64,000 bases of DNA from Ptychodera flava (taxonomy: Eukaryota; Hemichordata; Enteropneusta; Ptychoderidae), in NCBI RefSeq assembly GCF_041260155.1, contig NW_027248277.1:6631910-6695909 (forward strand), given 5' to 3'. Of this stretch, positions 12,000 to 24,449 are shown piece by piece. The notes below the pieces were generated by a model. The model was not told the DNA's origin and searched no databases. It saw nothing but the letters and a program-made list of their open reading frames with translations. Each line of letters starts with the position of its first letter. The first letter of the stretch is position 1. A program made the translations under genes and the position numbers.

Positions 12000-14900
12000 T
12001 TACCATTCTGCTGAACATACGGAACTACCGGAACTATCATACCCACTACTTTCACCAGACCTCTGATCACTATCAATTGCATCTGATGACTCAGACCCAG
12101 CTGAGAAATCAGATTCGTATGATGGCACAGAAGACTGATCAGATTTCACTTCACCAATATGTTTAGACATTGAGCGTTGCCAGTATTCAACATATGTAGG
12201 ATGAGCAGCAGCTCCAGCCATGTCCCTTTCTTGTCTTGCACCAATATAATCTGGCATATTATGAACATTGTTGTGATTCAAGTCAACGAAAAGTGACAGT
12301 TTCAAAGTTCCAACTATCCTACTCAGAGATACAACACCATGATCTGTGATGCAATTGTAACTCAAGTCAAGATATTCCAATTGCATGACTTTGGCTTTTA
12401 CAACTGGAGAAATGTCAAAAGTATCTTCCCTTGACCTTAATTCCCTGACTCTAATCTGGTGAGCGTTCTCAATTAGTTTACTTAAAGTCTCTGCACCATT
12501 ATCTCCTATTCTATTATAACTCAAATCAACATATTTCAGCTGACTCAACAGTTCCATACCTTTACTGATGCTGTCTACTCCAACATCACTGATATTGTTA
12601 TAACTAAGATCAAGATGTCGAAGTCGAGTAAGGTTTTGTATCACTCCACCAACAATCTTGGAACCAAAGTCTCCAATCTTGTTATGACCAATATTAATGT
12701 ATCTGAGATGAACCAGTTTCTCTATCCATGCACTTAGAGTTTCTACACCAGAATCACTTATTTCATTATAACTTAGGTCAAGGTGCCTAAGCTTTCTCAA
12801 ACTTACTACTCCTTTAGTCTCACTCTTTAATCCAATATTACATATCACATTATGACTAAGATCAAGGTGCCTCAATTTAGATAAATTTTCCATCTTTTTA
12901 CTTAGACTCTCTGCACCAACATCACCAATCTTATTGTTACTAAGGTCAAAATGTCTAAGCAGCGTCAATTTTTGTATACCATGACATAGAAAACAAATGC
13001 CTTCATCTCCGATTTTGTTGTGACTAAGATTCAGGTATTGAAGCCAGGTCAATTCTTCCACACCTTGGAGTAAACTTTCTGCTTTCATATCACCGATGTT
13101 ATTATGACTAAGATCCATATGTCTGAGCCAATTCATCTTCTTTAGTGCTTTAATCAACCTTTCAGCACCAACATGGCCAATTCTATTAAAGCTAAGATTC
13201 AGATTACCTAACAAAGCCAGAGTCTCAACTCCTTCACTAATGCTCTCTCCACCAATATCCCCAATGATGTTATGACCCAGATTAAGATCAGAGAGTTGTC
13301 CCATAAACTGAAACCCGGAACTTAGACATTCTGCATATAGATCTCCGATTTCATTGTGACTAAGATCAAGAACTCTCAATGTTGTCATTTTTTCCATTAC
13401 AGTCTGTAGGTTGTGACTGTCTACATCTTTTATATTGTAATGACAGAGATCAAGATGAGAAAGCCATTTCATATTCTCTGCTCCTTCCATTATACATTCT
13501 ACACCGATATTTCCTATGCTATTATGACTAATATCAATGTGTTCTACCCTAGTCGCTGTCTTTAACCCATGCCCCAAACACTCTGCACCAAAGTCTCCAA
13601 TGTTATTATGACTGAGGGAGAGACTCCACAACTGCTTCATTTTTGCTATCCCTGTACTTAACATGTGTGCGCCTGCATTGCCAATGTTGTTATGATCAAG
13701 CTTCAGATATTCTAGCATGGTCATATTCTCAAAGCCTTTCCCCAAAATCTGAGCACCAGGCTCCCCAATGTCATTATGACTCAGATCAATACCCCTAAGT
13801 TGAGTCATTTTCACCATTGCCTCACTTAAATGTTTAACACCTATATGTCCAATGTTACTGTGACTTAGATCAAGGTAATTCAGAACAGTGAGGATGCTGA
13901 GGCCTTTACAAAAGTTTCCAAATTCTCTTTCATCCCACTTCTTGTTGTTGACACTCATTTTAATGCACAGGGTCTCAATTTCATAAAGAAACACCAATCT
14001 ATCAAGGGTGACTGTATCTTCATCAAGATTAATGTCATGAGGGTAATCCAACAGCTGATATTTAATGTATGGAATTATGTAAACAAGTGGTGTTAAATTT
14101 GTTGAAACGTTGATGTTTTTTTGTTGACCGACTTCAACGGTCTTTAACAATTCAATCATCCCACTACAAGTAATATCAGTTGCACTGAAATCTGCATACA
14201 TTAAAAATTCCAGAGAGTACAGTTCACTCCCTATGTACTTGATACCATCATCTCCTATATTATTCAAACTGAGATCTAAATGTTTCAAGGCCTCAAACAC
14301 TTGAAACTGTCAGCAAGCATTTTGGCTGATGACTTCGTAATCCCACACTGACTCAAACTTAAATTTTCTAAATTACTAAAAAGTGATACATTGGAGCACA
14401 TGTGAGTGACATCCGATGGCAGTTTTGAAACTTTAATTTCCGTCACATCCCTCACTTTAACTTGTAATTTTCTTATATCATCAATTGTCTGCAACTTTGA
14501 CAAACTTGGAACAATATCTCTTGTCTGATCACTTACTGGTATGCATTCCAGCAGCTTTTCAAAATTTTCTTGAACACCATTTCCCTCGACCAGGACATCA
14601 ATTTCATCTGCCAATGGCAGTAATGCAACACAACCATTGCCACTCAACTTGTTATCTCTAATATCAATTTGTTTGAGAAATGGAAGCCATTTGATACTTG
14701 TCATCGCTGCACTAACAATGTCATCACCCAACCCATTGTGTGGCAATTCCATGCACTTCACTGTTAATCTAGCGTTTAATTCTGTCAAACATTGCAAGAA
14801 ATTGATGATAAATTTTTCATTAAATCCAGTGAAACGGAGACTGTGTAACAAAGGCAATGATGCAAATCCCTTGACAAGTGCCAATGCTGTTTTGTAATCA

Positions 14901-16044
14901 ACATCATAAAATGTATTGACTGCAGTGATTTTGATTGACTCTAGAGAAATGTGACCATGTTGCTTGACTAAAGAATGTTTCTGTGCAATGAAAAGCTTAT
15001 GAAAGACTACAAATCTACTGAACACTGTCAACTCATGAACATTTTCAACTTTAATGTCGACACTACATGGTGGCTGAATGATATAATGTTTCAGACATTC
15101 TTGAAATGTCTTGGAGAGCCCTGACACTTCTTCTTTGTTCGTTATAGTAATCTCCGGAATAATTGATGTCTTAGTTAAAATAAATGTTAAGGCTTCTTTG
15201 CAATAGTCAGAGACACTAGCAAATGTAACACTGGACAAATCTAAAACTAAACTTTCAAAGGAATGTTGCAAAATTTCACCAAACTTTTCTGGACACTTTG
15301 ATTCAAGAAGGCAACTACCCAGTAGACTAAGTGACTCAAATGTTATCGGAGTTACCGTCTGTGCATAGTTTGCTACTGGTTCAATAAAGGACTCTAATTT
15401 ATCATTGAGTATACCAGCTACAAAATACAGAGCAATAGGTTTGGAAGAAACAAGAGCTTCAAGAACACCTTCTTCTGAAATCTCGTGAAGATTTGTACTC
15501 AGATATACAGCTACAGCATAAAAGTACAAACGGTCATTCAGAAAGACGAAGGAATTGCTATGCTTCTTCCTAAGTAAGCACAGTAAATATCTTTTGTTAC
15601 AAGAAACAGATGGCTTACGACAGAATATTTGTTTTTTACCTGTTTTTGAGTAAAAAGATGCATTATTCTTAAATTCACTTATAAAGTTATGAAATGCTTG
15701 TTTCCCAACTTCCTGAAGCCCTTCCTGCACAACATCATACATATTCCCTATCTTAATGCCATGTTCCTCACAATACCTAACTACATCCTTATTAATCGCA
15801 TATTCAGTTGCCTCTGTCAAAGTACGTGGCAATGTATAAAAGTTATCATGCCAGTAGGATACCAATGATGGAAAGAAAAAATCATCCTCTCTCAATTCAT
15901 TTACAATTGGATGAACTCTTGACTGTTCTATCAAATACTTAGCTTGGTTCTCATGTACATGGTCTACGACATATCTCTCCCACTTATCCCATGCAACACT
16001 TCTAACCCACGTCTTCTCTGGGACTGTGTATTCTGTAGACATAT
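12000..16044 (-). pseudogene. Gene B terminal exon: NACHT C-terminal helices plus about 20 LRRs
   Basis: The exon has an acceptor at 16045 (TTTCCTCAACAG) and enters in phase 1, matching the donor of the exon before it. The first part resembles the helical region that follows the NTPase in NLRs: HPIVNELREDDFFFPSLVSY, then LPRTLTEATEYAI, then a winged-helix/HD2-like stretch. No P-loop or Walker B is present. The rest is a ribonuclease-inhibitor-type LRR array of the form LDLSHNNIGDxGAExLSxG with 28-residue repeats, 17 of them unbroken. A Ser/Asp-rich tail (SGYDSSGSS) ends at a TAA at 12000. The frame is open for 766 codons, but near 14292-14300 a single-base shift in a T run (minus strand) separates the NACHT-like part from the LRRs. 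It is either a real pseudogene lesion or a consensus error. The product would be cytosolic and sense ligand through the LRRs. Confidence 0.8.
12450..13880 (-). repeat. 84-bp intragenic repeat array encoding 17 LRRs
   Basis: Seventeen consecutive 28-codon repeats have no length change. The consensus is LDLSHNxIGDxGAExLSxG followed by six to eight residues ending LRH. Conserved asparagine and glycine positions mark RI-type LRRs. Regular nucleotide periodicity suggests growth by unequal crossing-over. Confidence 0.85.
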
Positions 16045-16628
16045 CTGTTGAGGAAATTAATGTGTAAAAAACAGTAAATGTCAAAGCTTAATAGAATTCT
16101 TCTTATCTTGATCTCAACTTGTTTGTGAAAGAGAACTTCACAATGTTTTGGTCACAGCTGCATAATTACCTCAGTTTCGGGTAAGGTAATCACACTTACT
16201 ACAAACTGAGATAAATGCAGCAATTGTGAAGCTTTCCATCCATCCATACATACACCTACCTACCTACCTACATTTTGGAAGAGATGTAAAAATATACTGG
16301 CATAAAATTTATGTTCAAGCTAACAAAAAACAGTGTTTGGATGCAATTGGCAAACATAAAGTTTGTGTGCAATGTGTGATAGTGACTGTGTGAGCGTGAG
16401 CACTTCTGAACTCTACAAGGTGTAGAGAGATCGCAGTCAGAAAAATTGTAACAACTTAGTTTGGTAATTGAACCACATTTCTTTTGAGAGTGGGGATTTG
16501 GCCCAGCAGTTCTGTCTGTAGCTTCTCTGCTTGGTGACTGGGTACTGTAGGTTGTGAGTTCTAACCTGATTGAAAACAGTACCTTCAGCAAATAAAGTTA
16601 AATAATCTAAAATGCTTGTGATAGTTAC
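16045..16628 (-). other. Intron of gene B
   Basis: This interval lies between the donor CACG|GTAACT and the acceptor at 16045. It holds short repeated CTAC units near 16255-16272. No NACHT P-loop exon is hidden here in any frame that I can read. Confidence 0.7.
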
Positions 16629-17146
16629 CGTGCAGTACTTCTTTGACTGTCTCATATTCTCTCTTGTCAATCTTCAATCTGATTCTGGCAGTACACCCAG
16701 CTTCCTCTGCCAGTAATCTCATCTTTGGTGTTATTAGAATACCATTCATGACTTCCTCGACATCTACAGCTGTGTATTTCAGCCAGAAATGGTCTATATC
16801 TTCTTCTGAAAGAAAACTTAGCATGAACTGTAAGGATCCATCTGTTATTTCATCTAACCTTGCCTTAAAATTATAAAAGGCTTCATATAACTCTTTCACT
16901 AAATCTGGGCTATTTCTAGCCATGATTTTCTGTTTCTCAAGCTCATAAAGTTCCTTAATTTCAGCCAATAACACTTCTCTTTTTGAATATTGAACTGTTG
17001 CTTGTCTTTTTCCTTTTGATGGTCAAGGTGTTGCTTGTTCTTCTCCTTTTGAAGTTCAAGTTGTTGTCTTTCTCTCTCCATCAGTTGAGCAGTCTCCATC
17101 TTCAACCTTTTTTCTACGATGTCAAGATCTGCTTCACACAGGACAG
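16629..17146 (-). pseudogene. Gene B exon: coiled coil plus TRADD-N-like domain
   Basis: The acceptor TTTGTCCACAG precedes 17146 and the donor is CACG|GTAACT; both ends are phase 1. The N-terminal part is a charged coiled coil with 11-residue repeats (QKEKNKQHLDH, then QKEKDKQQFNI). The C-terminal part (DEITDGSLQFMLSFLSEEDI, WLKYTAVDVEEVMNGILITP, then IRLKIDKREYETVKEVL) resembles the TRADD-N-like effector-associated domain found beside NACHT and TPR modules in invertebrates. That assignment is from pattern memory and is moderate. Between the two parts, near 16974-16985, the frame shifts by one base close to an A run, so this copy does not read through as sequenced. It would otherwise link the glycosyltransferase and linker exons upstream to the NLR exon downstream. 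Its likely role is oligomerisation or adaptor binding. Confidence 0.68.
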
Positions 17147-19690
17147 CTGTGGACAAATACAAAAGGAAGGGATTGACCATTAAAACTCCTTAAAGAAGCA
17201 TAAATACAAATACTCTGAAATACCATCATGACAAATTACTCTTTACCTCGATTTTTGTTATTACTTTGTATAATCATGCTCTGATTTCAATTGAATGTTG
17301 AAATATCTAGAAGCTTGCTAGTTCAAGAAGCCTGACTCAATCCCTGGTTTTCACATTAGTGAGTTCACCTCCCATTTAAACATTAGCTCAATTACAATTT
17401 TCATTTTGCCAAAACAATAGCAAGACACATTGATCACCTCCATTTGGCACCTGAGCTATTGAATCCCATAAACAAATACTAGAGCTCTGCTGTGATCACA
17501 GTTGCTATAAGTGACCGGCAGCGCAGTAGGAACTGTGTCAGCATTCATGATTCGTGAGCTCCTCGGTTGAGTTAAAATACGTACAGCATGATAGTATGTG
17601 AGATATAGAAAACTCTTTCTTTAGTGGAACTAAAATATGGAAGACCCTGCAAGATTTCGTTGCTCAAACTACAGTCCATCCAACAGTGTTATGTATCATG
17701 GAAATGTCAATGTATTACACTGGCAGTGTCATGATAGCACATCAACAATTGCCTGACTTTTTGTTTGTCACCTGTACTACACTTAGCTAGTAAATGAAGA
17801 GGTTCCCTAATCCAAGCCAGCAATGGAATAACAGGATGGCTAAAGATATACTTAAAACACATTGGCTCTTCAAACATAGTCTTTGAAACATGGATGGAAG
17901 TAGAGATGGGCTAGAAAGCTGGACATGGTGGTGGTTTGCCTGCTTGGACCTATTGTGATGCTCGGCACAAAAGCTGTTGGAAATTCATGGCCCTATAATA
18001 AAACTCTAAAACATATTTTGGATTGGGAGAACGCAGTTATGGTTCGCATCTGGTGCAGCAGTAGTGCCTCATAATTATAGGTTTATGTGTTTCCTGCATT
18101 AACTTTTGTCATCTCTTTCATATAATGCATTTGATAAGGTTTTCTAGTTTCGACAATTGCTAATTTGATTGATCACATTAGCATTGCCATAATTTGCATG
18201 GCCCAACATGGACGTTATCAAGATGAAGGCATGCAGGAAATTCCCCATAATTCAAGTTGGTCTTATGGGGACCAGTCGACCAGTGACACTAATGTCAATC
18301 GCAAGAAGCATAACCAAAAACAGGTGTCAGTGTTCACGCTCATCGATCTCAGCTGTACAGTATAATATCTTTAAAGTGTCTGTTTTAGAACTATGCGTTA
18401 AGTTGTAGCATGAAGTAAAATTGGAAATCAAAATATGCTAGACTTCTTAATATACCGGTAGATGAACATTGTACATTGAAAAAAATATTGTAAACGGTAA
18501 ACTGAGAACCAAGGATGACCCAAGATAAGCCGGGGACACCGAGACCCTTTATTTTGATGATAGGACAATGGCTTTTAGTCCTCACAGTCCAACATTCATA
18601 TGTGTAAAAGGACTGGCCTTTAACCCTCTAGACTGTTATTGTATCAATATGAAATGACACTATCTTGTATTGATTTTGTTAATGAGAAATTTACTCTAGG
18701 TATTAATAAGATAAAATCATGATTTAATTTGGCTGAAGTAGTGTAAGTTTTCGTTCCTTACGTTTCAGTCAATCCTTCCAATGTTGGGGTTTATATTAAT
18801 GCGCAAGTGCATTACAAAGACATCTCTCAATCATTTCATCTGTCATGTGTACCGGTATATGAACTGCATAAACTTTGCGCATGAGCATCTACAAAAGCTG
18901 AAAATGATGAGTGTATGCTATAGTTTTAGTTATAGGAGTTTTGAATTAAAATAAAATAAAATTGTTCTACTTTACAGAAAGTGCACACTCTGGGAGCGTG
19001 TACTTTAACTATTGTCTTGGGACTGCAACATTGACAGAATTCACAGGAGGTGAATTGCTATTGGCTGTAATTTAATTCAGGTTAACACAGATATAAAGCT
19101 ATTGACAATTTATTATACCAGTGTCTTGATGACAGTGAATGGTGAACTGAAAGTAAGCTCGTTTTAGCATGGGACATGCAAAATCTCTTATTTATGAAAA
19201 AATCATGTTTTGACAGTTCACACCAGAAATTCAAAATACTGTTATGATATGTAGCAATAAACCACCTTAGCAACAGACATAACACTTGTTTTTGTTAGTT
19301 GCTCCAGATATGCATTTCCTATTGCTCATGCATATATGTTGTGACCTGTTCAAAATTTTTTGGTACACCATTGCTGAATGTGTTTTACTGCTTCAATAGA
19401 AATGGCCATATTGAATGCTGCACATGTCCAAAGTAGACAATTAATCATCACTGAAGAGGGATTGAAAGCAACAAGGAATTGAAGGACGTAAAATAAGTAT
19501 GCAGAAAGGTTGCAAACATATTATCTCAAGTATATGACATGTAATGTTCAATGCAATTTGAAAATCATAATTTGATGAGCTACAACTTCTGATCATTTTC
19601 TACAAGTGGGCTTGCATGTCCTCCTTGAAAAGGACTGTCTCAGAGTCATGACAGTTATTGAATGGTTTGTTGATTATGATGAATTTTGAC

Positions 19691-19735
19691 GTGGTGGCTA
19701 TCCAGTTCAGGCCCCGAGAACTGGATAACCACCAC
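19691..19735. repeat. 18-bp-arm hairpin
   Basis: GTGGTGGCTATCCAGTTC is followed after 9 bases by its reverse complement with one mismatch (GAACTGGATAACCACCAC). It lies about 570 bp upstream of the transposase frame. Whether it belongs to that transposon is unknown. Confidence 0.6.
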
Positions 19736-20303
19736 ATCTATGAATACTCAGCGTGAACGAGGTCGAGGGCAATAAAACTTCAAAGAATGCGTCAGATCAG
19801 GCTAGCAAGAAGAAACAAATTATCTCAATCCCAAATTCTACACTGAGCTCTTCTAAGTATTTCTCTACACTCCCGCCTGGTCACAATGACTGGATTTTCT
19901 GTAGTGTGAGAACGGCGACACCTAACGATGAGTCCATTGTCCATTATTGAGTTGAAATGGATACTAGCAAACTATTAAAAGTGCATGTTATGTTGTAAAA
20001 TACCAAAGTCACCATTGTGGTCGAAATGAAAAGATATGCGTGGCAACAAATGAAGATTTTGAGTATTTAAGTCCCACAGTCCCTCAAACCACAGCCATAC
20101 ATAAACACGCCCGCGTATGCCCATACTGATGTTTTCTCTGTTGTTATGGACAAGCATCCGGCATTCACAGGCGCAGAACATTCCAGCCAATGGGACATAA
20201 CACTAAAACAAAAACTTATCGACTTAACCTGTCTGTAAGCGCTAGCATTCCCTGTTTTGATCTTTTGTTTTTATTTTTTATCTAATGCAGGCCTAGTATA
20301 TCC

Positions 20304-21218
20304 ATGAAAGTTCGCGAATTGCAGCAAGTAATGAACGTGACGTCTGACTTCAAATGTAGCGACAAGTGGATCTTCAACTTTATACAGCGTCATGGCCTCA
20401 GCGTCCGCAAGATCACGCACACCGGTCAACAGGACTGTCGCCCGCCTTCAGAAACTGCGCGTATCGTGAAAGAACACTTAGACGTTCTTGGTGTTATGAC
20501 GAAAGACGTCGATGCATCGCACATCTTCAACATGGACGAAACGCCCGTCTACATCGACATGATGTCCGATACAACAATCGATTTCGCGGGTAAGAAGAAC
20601 GTTGAAGCCGACCACTGTGGCGCTACAAAGGCTCGTTTCACAGCAGTTCTGTGTATCTCGATGACAGGAGAGATTCTGAAGACGGCAGTGATTTTGAAGG
20701 GGCTGAAGAAAATACCGAAGTGTCACATTCCAAGAGATGTCGTGGTGCTCCTCGCGAACAAAGGGTCAATGACGTCCGTGGTTATGCGGGAGTGGATCGA
20801 GAAAGTCTACCGCGTGCGACAGGGATTGTTTTTCCAGCAGCGCCCCTCACTACTCCTCCTCGACGAAGCAACTTCTTACAAAGACCAAGGGAATCTGAAG
20901 CTACTGGACGAAAGGTACAAGACGGCGGTCAAGTTTATTCCCGCAAGGACGACAAGCTACTTGCAACCAGTCGATGTCAGCGTGAACGCCCCCTTCAAAG
21001 CTGCTCTACGACAGGAATGGAGTGCATGGTTTACCACGGGCCCGAAAGAGTACACTGTCAAGGGCTATCGACGCCGGCCTTCTTGGGAGACGCTGTTTGG
21101 TTTTGTCCACCGTGCCACAGAAAAGGTGAAGACCTGTGTGGATTTTCAGCGAGCCTTCGAATGTTGTGGTGTCGGCAGCATGGGACGCAACATCGAAGTC
21201 GATCTGTTGAACACTTAA
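20304..21218 (+). CDS. Pogo/Tigger-like DDE transposase, N-terminally short
   Basis: The frame is an uninterrupted 304 codons. Residues 1-45 carry the end of a CENP-B-type helix-turn-helix (SDKWIFNFIQRHGLSVRKI). The DDE_1 core follows, with candidate catalytic acidic residues at D78 (IFNMDETPVYI), D187 (SLLLLDEATSY) and D224 (TSYLQPVDVSVNAPFKAALR), a DD36D spacing typical of pogo-type Tc1/mariner relatives. Family members usually run to 450-600 residues with a longer N-terminal DNA-binding region, so this copy is short or has an upstream exon; an acceptor-like TTTATCTAATGCAG lies just before it. It is more GC-rich than its surroundings, which suggests recent arrival. It sits antisense inside the gene B intron. 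Terminal inverted repeats were not identified with confidence. Confidence 0.82.
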   Translation: MKVRELQQVMNVTSDFKCSDKWIFNFIQRHGLSVRKITHTGQQDCRPPSETARIVKEHLDVLGVMTKDVDASHIFNMDETPVYIDMMSDTTIDFAGKKNVEADHCGATKARFTAVLCISMTGEILKTAVILKGLKKIPKCHIPRDVVVLLANKGSMTSVVMREWIEKVYRVRQGLFFQQRPSLLLLDEATSYKDQGNLKLLDERYKTAVKFIPARTTSYLQPVDVSVNAPFKAALRQEWSAWFTTGPKEYTVKGYRRRPSWETLFGFVHRATEKVKTCVDFQRAFECCGVGSMGRNIEVDLLNT

Positions 21219-21868
21219 CTCCAGAGTGTGCTGAGTGGGGGGCCAAGATGACCTTGACAGCAGCGTATGCAGTACAGTCAGCGCAGAGGAGTTCGAATCG
21301 GCGATGAGGGTTTTTTTGTCGGACTCTGACAAGAGCGATTTCGAAGGATTTTAGTGGCGATATGCTAGTCATTGTGAGGAACACTTGTAGATTTTAGTCC
21401 TAGCTGTCATATTGTCTTCCGAAAACTTAGCACAATGGGACCTTGTGTTGTCACGGTTGTGCGTTGATTATCCATGCGTTATTTTTACCCGACTCGTAAT
21501 TTATTTTTCCATGTGTGATTTTATTTTCCAAAGAGATGTGTATAATTATTATTGCAATTTGTGTTGATATACAAATAAAAGAAATCTTGATCGTATCTTG
21601 GGTTCAGTTTAGTTTTATGCGTGCGTGAATGAGTGCATGAGTGTCAGTTTGTTATTGTATGATGCATCAGAAAATTGCAACATTGTGTCCTTTTTGTTGA
21701 AGATGGATCTGTTAGAATTTGTAGCGCACAATGACGAAAAAGAAAAAACTCTCGAGAAAAAAAATGAGTGGATGTTTTGCAGCGTTTATTTTTGGTTTTG
21801 TGATCAACAGTGATAAAATAACTCCTTATTTTTTAGTTAATTGGCGGTAAATTTTTACCGAATTACGA

Positions 21869-21952
21869 CCCTGGGCCGTTATTTAGCAACAGGTGTGAAG
21901 CAGACAATGTTGCCATTTTCTGTTTAACGGCCCTGGGTGTACTCTCAGAAAA
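21869..21952. repeat. Short inverted repeat downstream of the transposase
   Basis: The arms CCCTGGGCCGTTA and TAACGGCCCTGGG are complementary except for one mismatch and lie about 55 bases apart. It may mark the end of the pogo element or be an independent small foldback. Confidence 0.4.
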
Positions 21953-23984
21953 ATCCGGTATATGTGATCCAATTTTGATATATTGTAGTCTAATTGTAGC
22001 CTAATTATGATATACCGATTTATTCACTTTATTAAATTGCAGACAAACAGAAAAAATGCTTGCATGCTGGCTAGCCCGTGTAACGCTAGGAACACTCGGA
22101 GGCTATATGCAACTCATGGCTAACATTACCAGATAACTTCAAGTATGCCACAATTGACAGTGGGTTAGGCCTTTGCAATACTAAAAGCATTTTCTCTTAC
22201 TTTGTGTGTCTAATTTCTGGCTTATTTTGATGTTAAGGTTTTTTGCTACTTGCACAGACAATTCCAATTGATAAAAACACCTAAAATGACAAAGAACTGT
22301 AAAAAATGCAAGTTGATGAGCTGAGTACTCATAGCTAAGGGGAACCATTTCTTAATTTTCTCGATTCTCCTCCAATAAAGCCGAGACAATTCTACTGACA
22401 CTAGTACACTATTATAAACCAGTTATGAGGGACTGTGTATTTTTGCACTAGAGTTTTGATTTCATAAACCAGAATTCAGATATCTCCTTTCAAGTGATGG
22501 CGTTCTCTCAAAACTCAACGAACGAGACTCAAATTCTATGATGATCATTCTTTCTCATATGTCACTGTTGCACAACTCAGAGATTTTCCATTGCAACTCA
22601 TATTTCTCCAGGAAAAAACAACAAGAGCTAAGACTGCACAGATGAATGCTGCTGCTTCCTTGAGGAATTAGACTTTCTAGTCATATTCGTTCAGCATCAA
22701 GTACTAAGCCAGTGAAAATTTTCCAATGGATACCACGCTATATATTGTTTAACATACTGGTATATCATGTCATTCAGCCTGATCATTAACCATTGGTTTT
22801 CTTTTTTTGTTCTCTCAGTATTTGGCACAGAAAAAAACACTGATTGGGCCACAGTACCCTCACTCTTGTACCTGTGGAGGCACTGTGGCTACGTGCAGTT
22901 ATGTCAAATACCACGTACATGTTTTCGCGACCTCTCTGCAACCTCTCCGGTTGTTATTCAAATTTACCGAAAATAGATTCAAGTTTACTTTATTCCAAAT
23001 TGTCATAACTTTAATTTAATGTTTGATTGATATGCTACATCATTTATCACCACTTGTGATTAACCATGGACTGCCAAGTACTATCGGCTGGCTAGTTCAT
23101 GGACAGAATTCAAGCATGAAGGCACCTTGAGCTGTCTAGTTCGATGTATTGCCTGCTATGTGGTGTTTTTGGAGAGTTTGATGCCGGTGGTGACACTTTC
23201 AGAGAGCATGGGCATCCACTCTTGTTCCACAAAATTTCAAGATACCCCTAATCTGGGATTTTTCAACAAAAAAGACCCCTTATTTTGAAAAATATGGGAA
23301 AAAATACAACCCAAAAATACCCCGTAACATGTAATTACAAAATCCAGGGAGGGAGACGTGATATTATAGAATCAGATCAATGCTGAATTATGATATTGTT
23401 TTCACATATATTAACACGTATTAGAATCTACAAGAAACTTAACTTTGGAAAAGGAGTGTCAAACTCATAAAATTCATTAGATTTCGAATCACAGTTTTAA
23501 AACCAGATCAAAGCATAGTAAATGCACAATGAAACTTTTGGTGAAGTTTTAGTGAGTGTCTGATAGGTATTTCCCGGGATATTTCAAACCTTTCTCAGAC
23601 CAGGCTTTTGGAAAAGTACCCCTTTTTCTCGATTTCACTGACCGATAAATGTTGTTTCTATCTGTTCAGTAAAGGAAAATTCTACGTTGATGTTATGACA
23701 ATGATTTCTGCACAGTACTGTACAACCAGAAAAACAACAAGAAATATTTGAACCGGAAAAAAAAAGAATGACAAAAGTAAATAAGGTCTGAAACTTTAGG
23801 TACTAGAGGCCAACTTTAGCAATATACATAGCAAACACAGCTAGCCCCTCTTAGTTTGAGTATAGAGAGTCTTCCCCCCTCTACTGTCTATGGTTTGAGC
23901 TGGTCTGTTAATATGTAACAGTTCATAAACAATGACAGGAAATGACTCAAGCCTGGCCTGTTCAGGCACTGGCATGCACTACTC

Positions 23985-24240
23985 CTGCACATTTACAGGA
24001 TTTCCCTTTTTCTTACCTCATTTGCACATTTTTGACTCTGACATGTTCATTTGAACACATTCACATCTCAACCCCTGCATCTACCTGTACACCAAATACT
24101 GAGATGGTAGCTTTGGCGGTATGGGAGCCTTTGTGTGTGACAGACATACATCCGCACATACATACCCACATACAGACGCCACCGACTCATCATATAAGCT
24201 CTTTTTGGTATTTATATACAAAACCAAATATGAGCTAAAA
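23985..24240. repeat. CATA-tract repeat family, member 1
   Basis: Shared landmarks are a CCTCATTTGCA-type start, then CTGACATGTTCATTTGAAC, CACCTGTACACCAAATACT-like text, an ACATACATC-rich tract, and the end TAAGCTCTTTTTGGTATTTA with AAATATGAGCTAAAAA. The other members are at about 45310, 55675, 56195 and 61650, all in the same orientation. Confidence 0.75.
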
Positions 24241-24353
24241 AACTCCCTGTGATTTTAGGAACCTGCATGGATACCCATTCCCCCAACAGTGACACCACCA
24301 GGGTTAGATGACAAAACCAGCACCAGGCAAAACCTCTAGTTTACTGCAGCCAT

Positions 24354-24449
24354 GGTAGTAGTATGGCTAGTGTCTGGCTGTGGCTGTGACGCCTCCCAAC
24401 AGCTGGGAGGCGGCACAGCCAGTCATAGCTGCTAGTCTATACTACTACC
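24354..24449. repeat. Imperfect palindrome in the gene B intron
   Basis: The outer arms GGTAGTAGTAT and ATACTACTACC and the inner arms GCCTCCCA and TGGGAGGC pair. The intervening positions are diverged. It is a foldback-type sequence with no coding capacity. Confidence 0.6.

Noticed and set aside
20651-21332. Overlapping frames on both strands within the transposase
   Set aside because: They are shadows of the pogo-like frame; only 20304-21218 shows a protein family.
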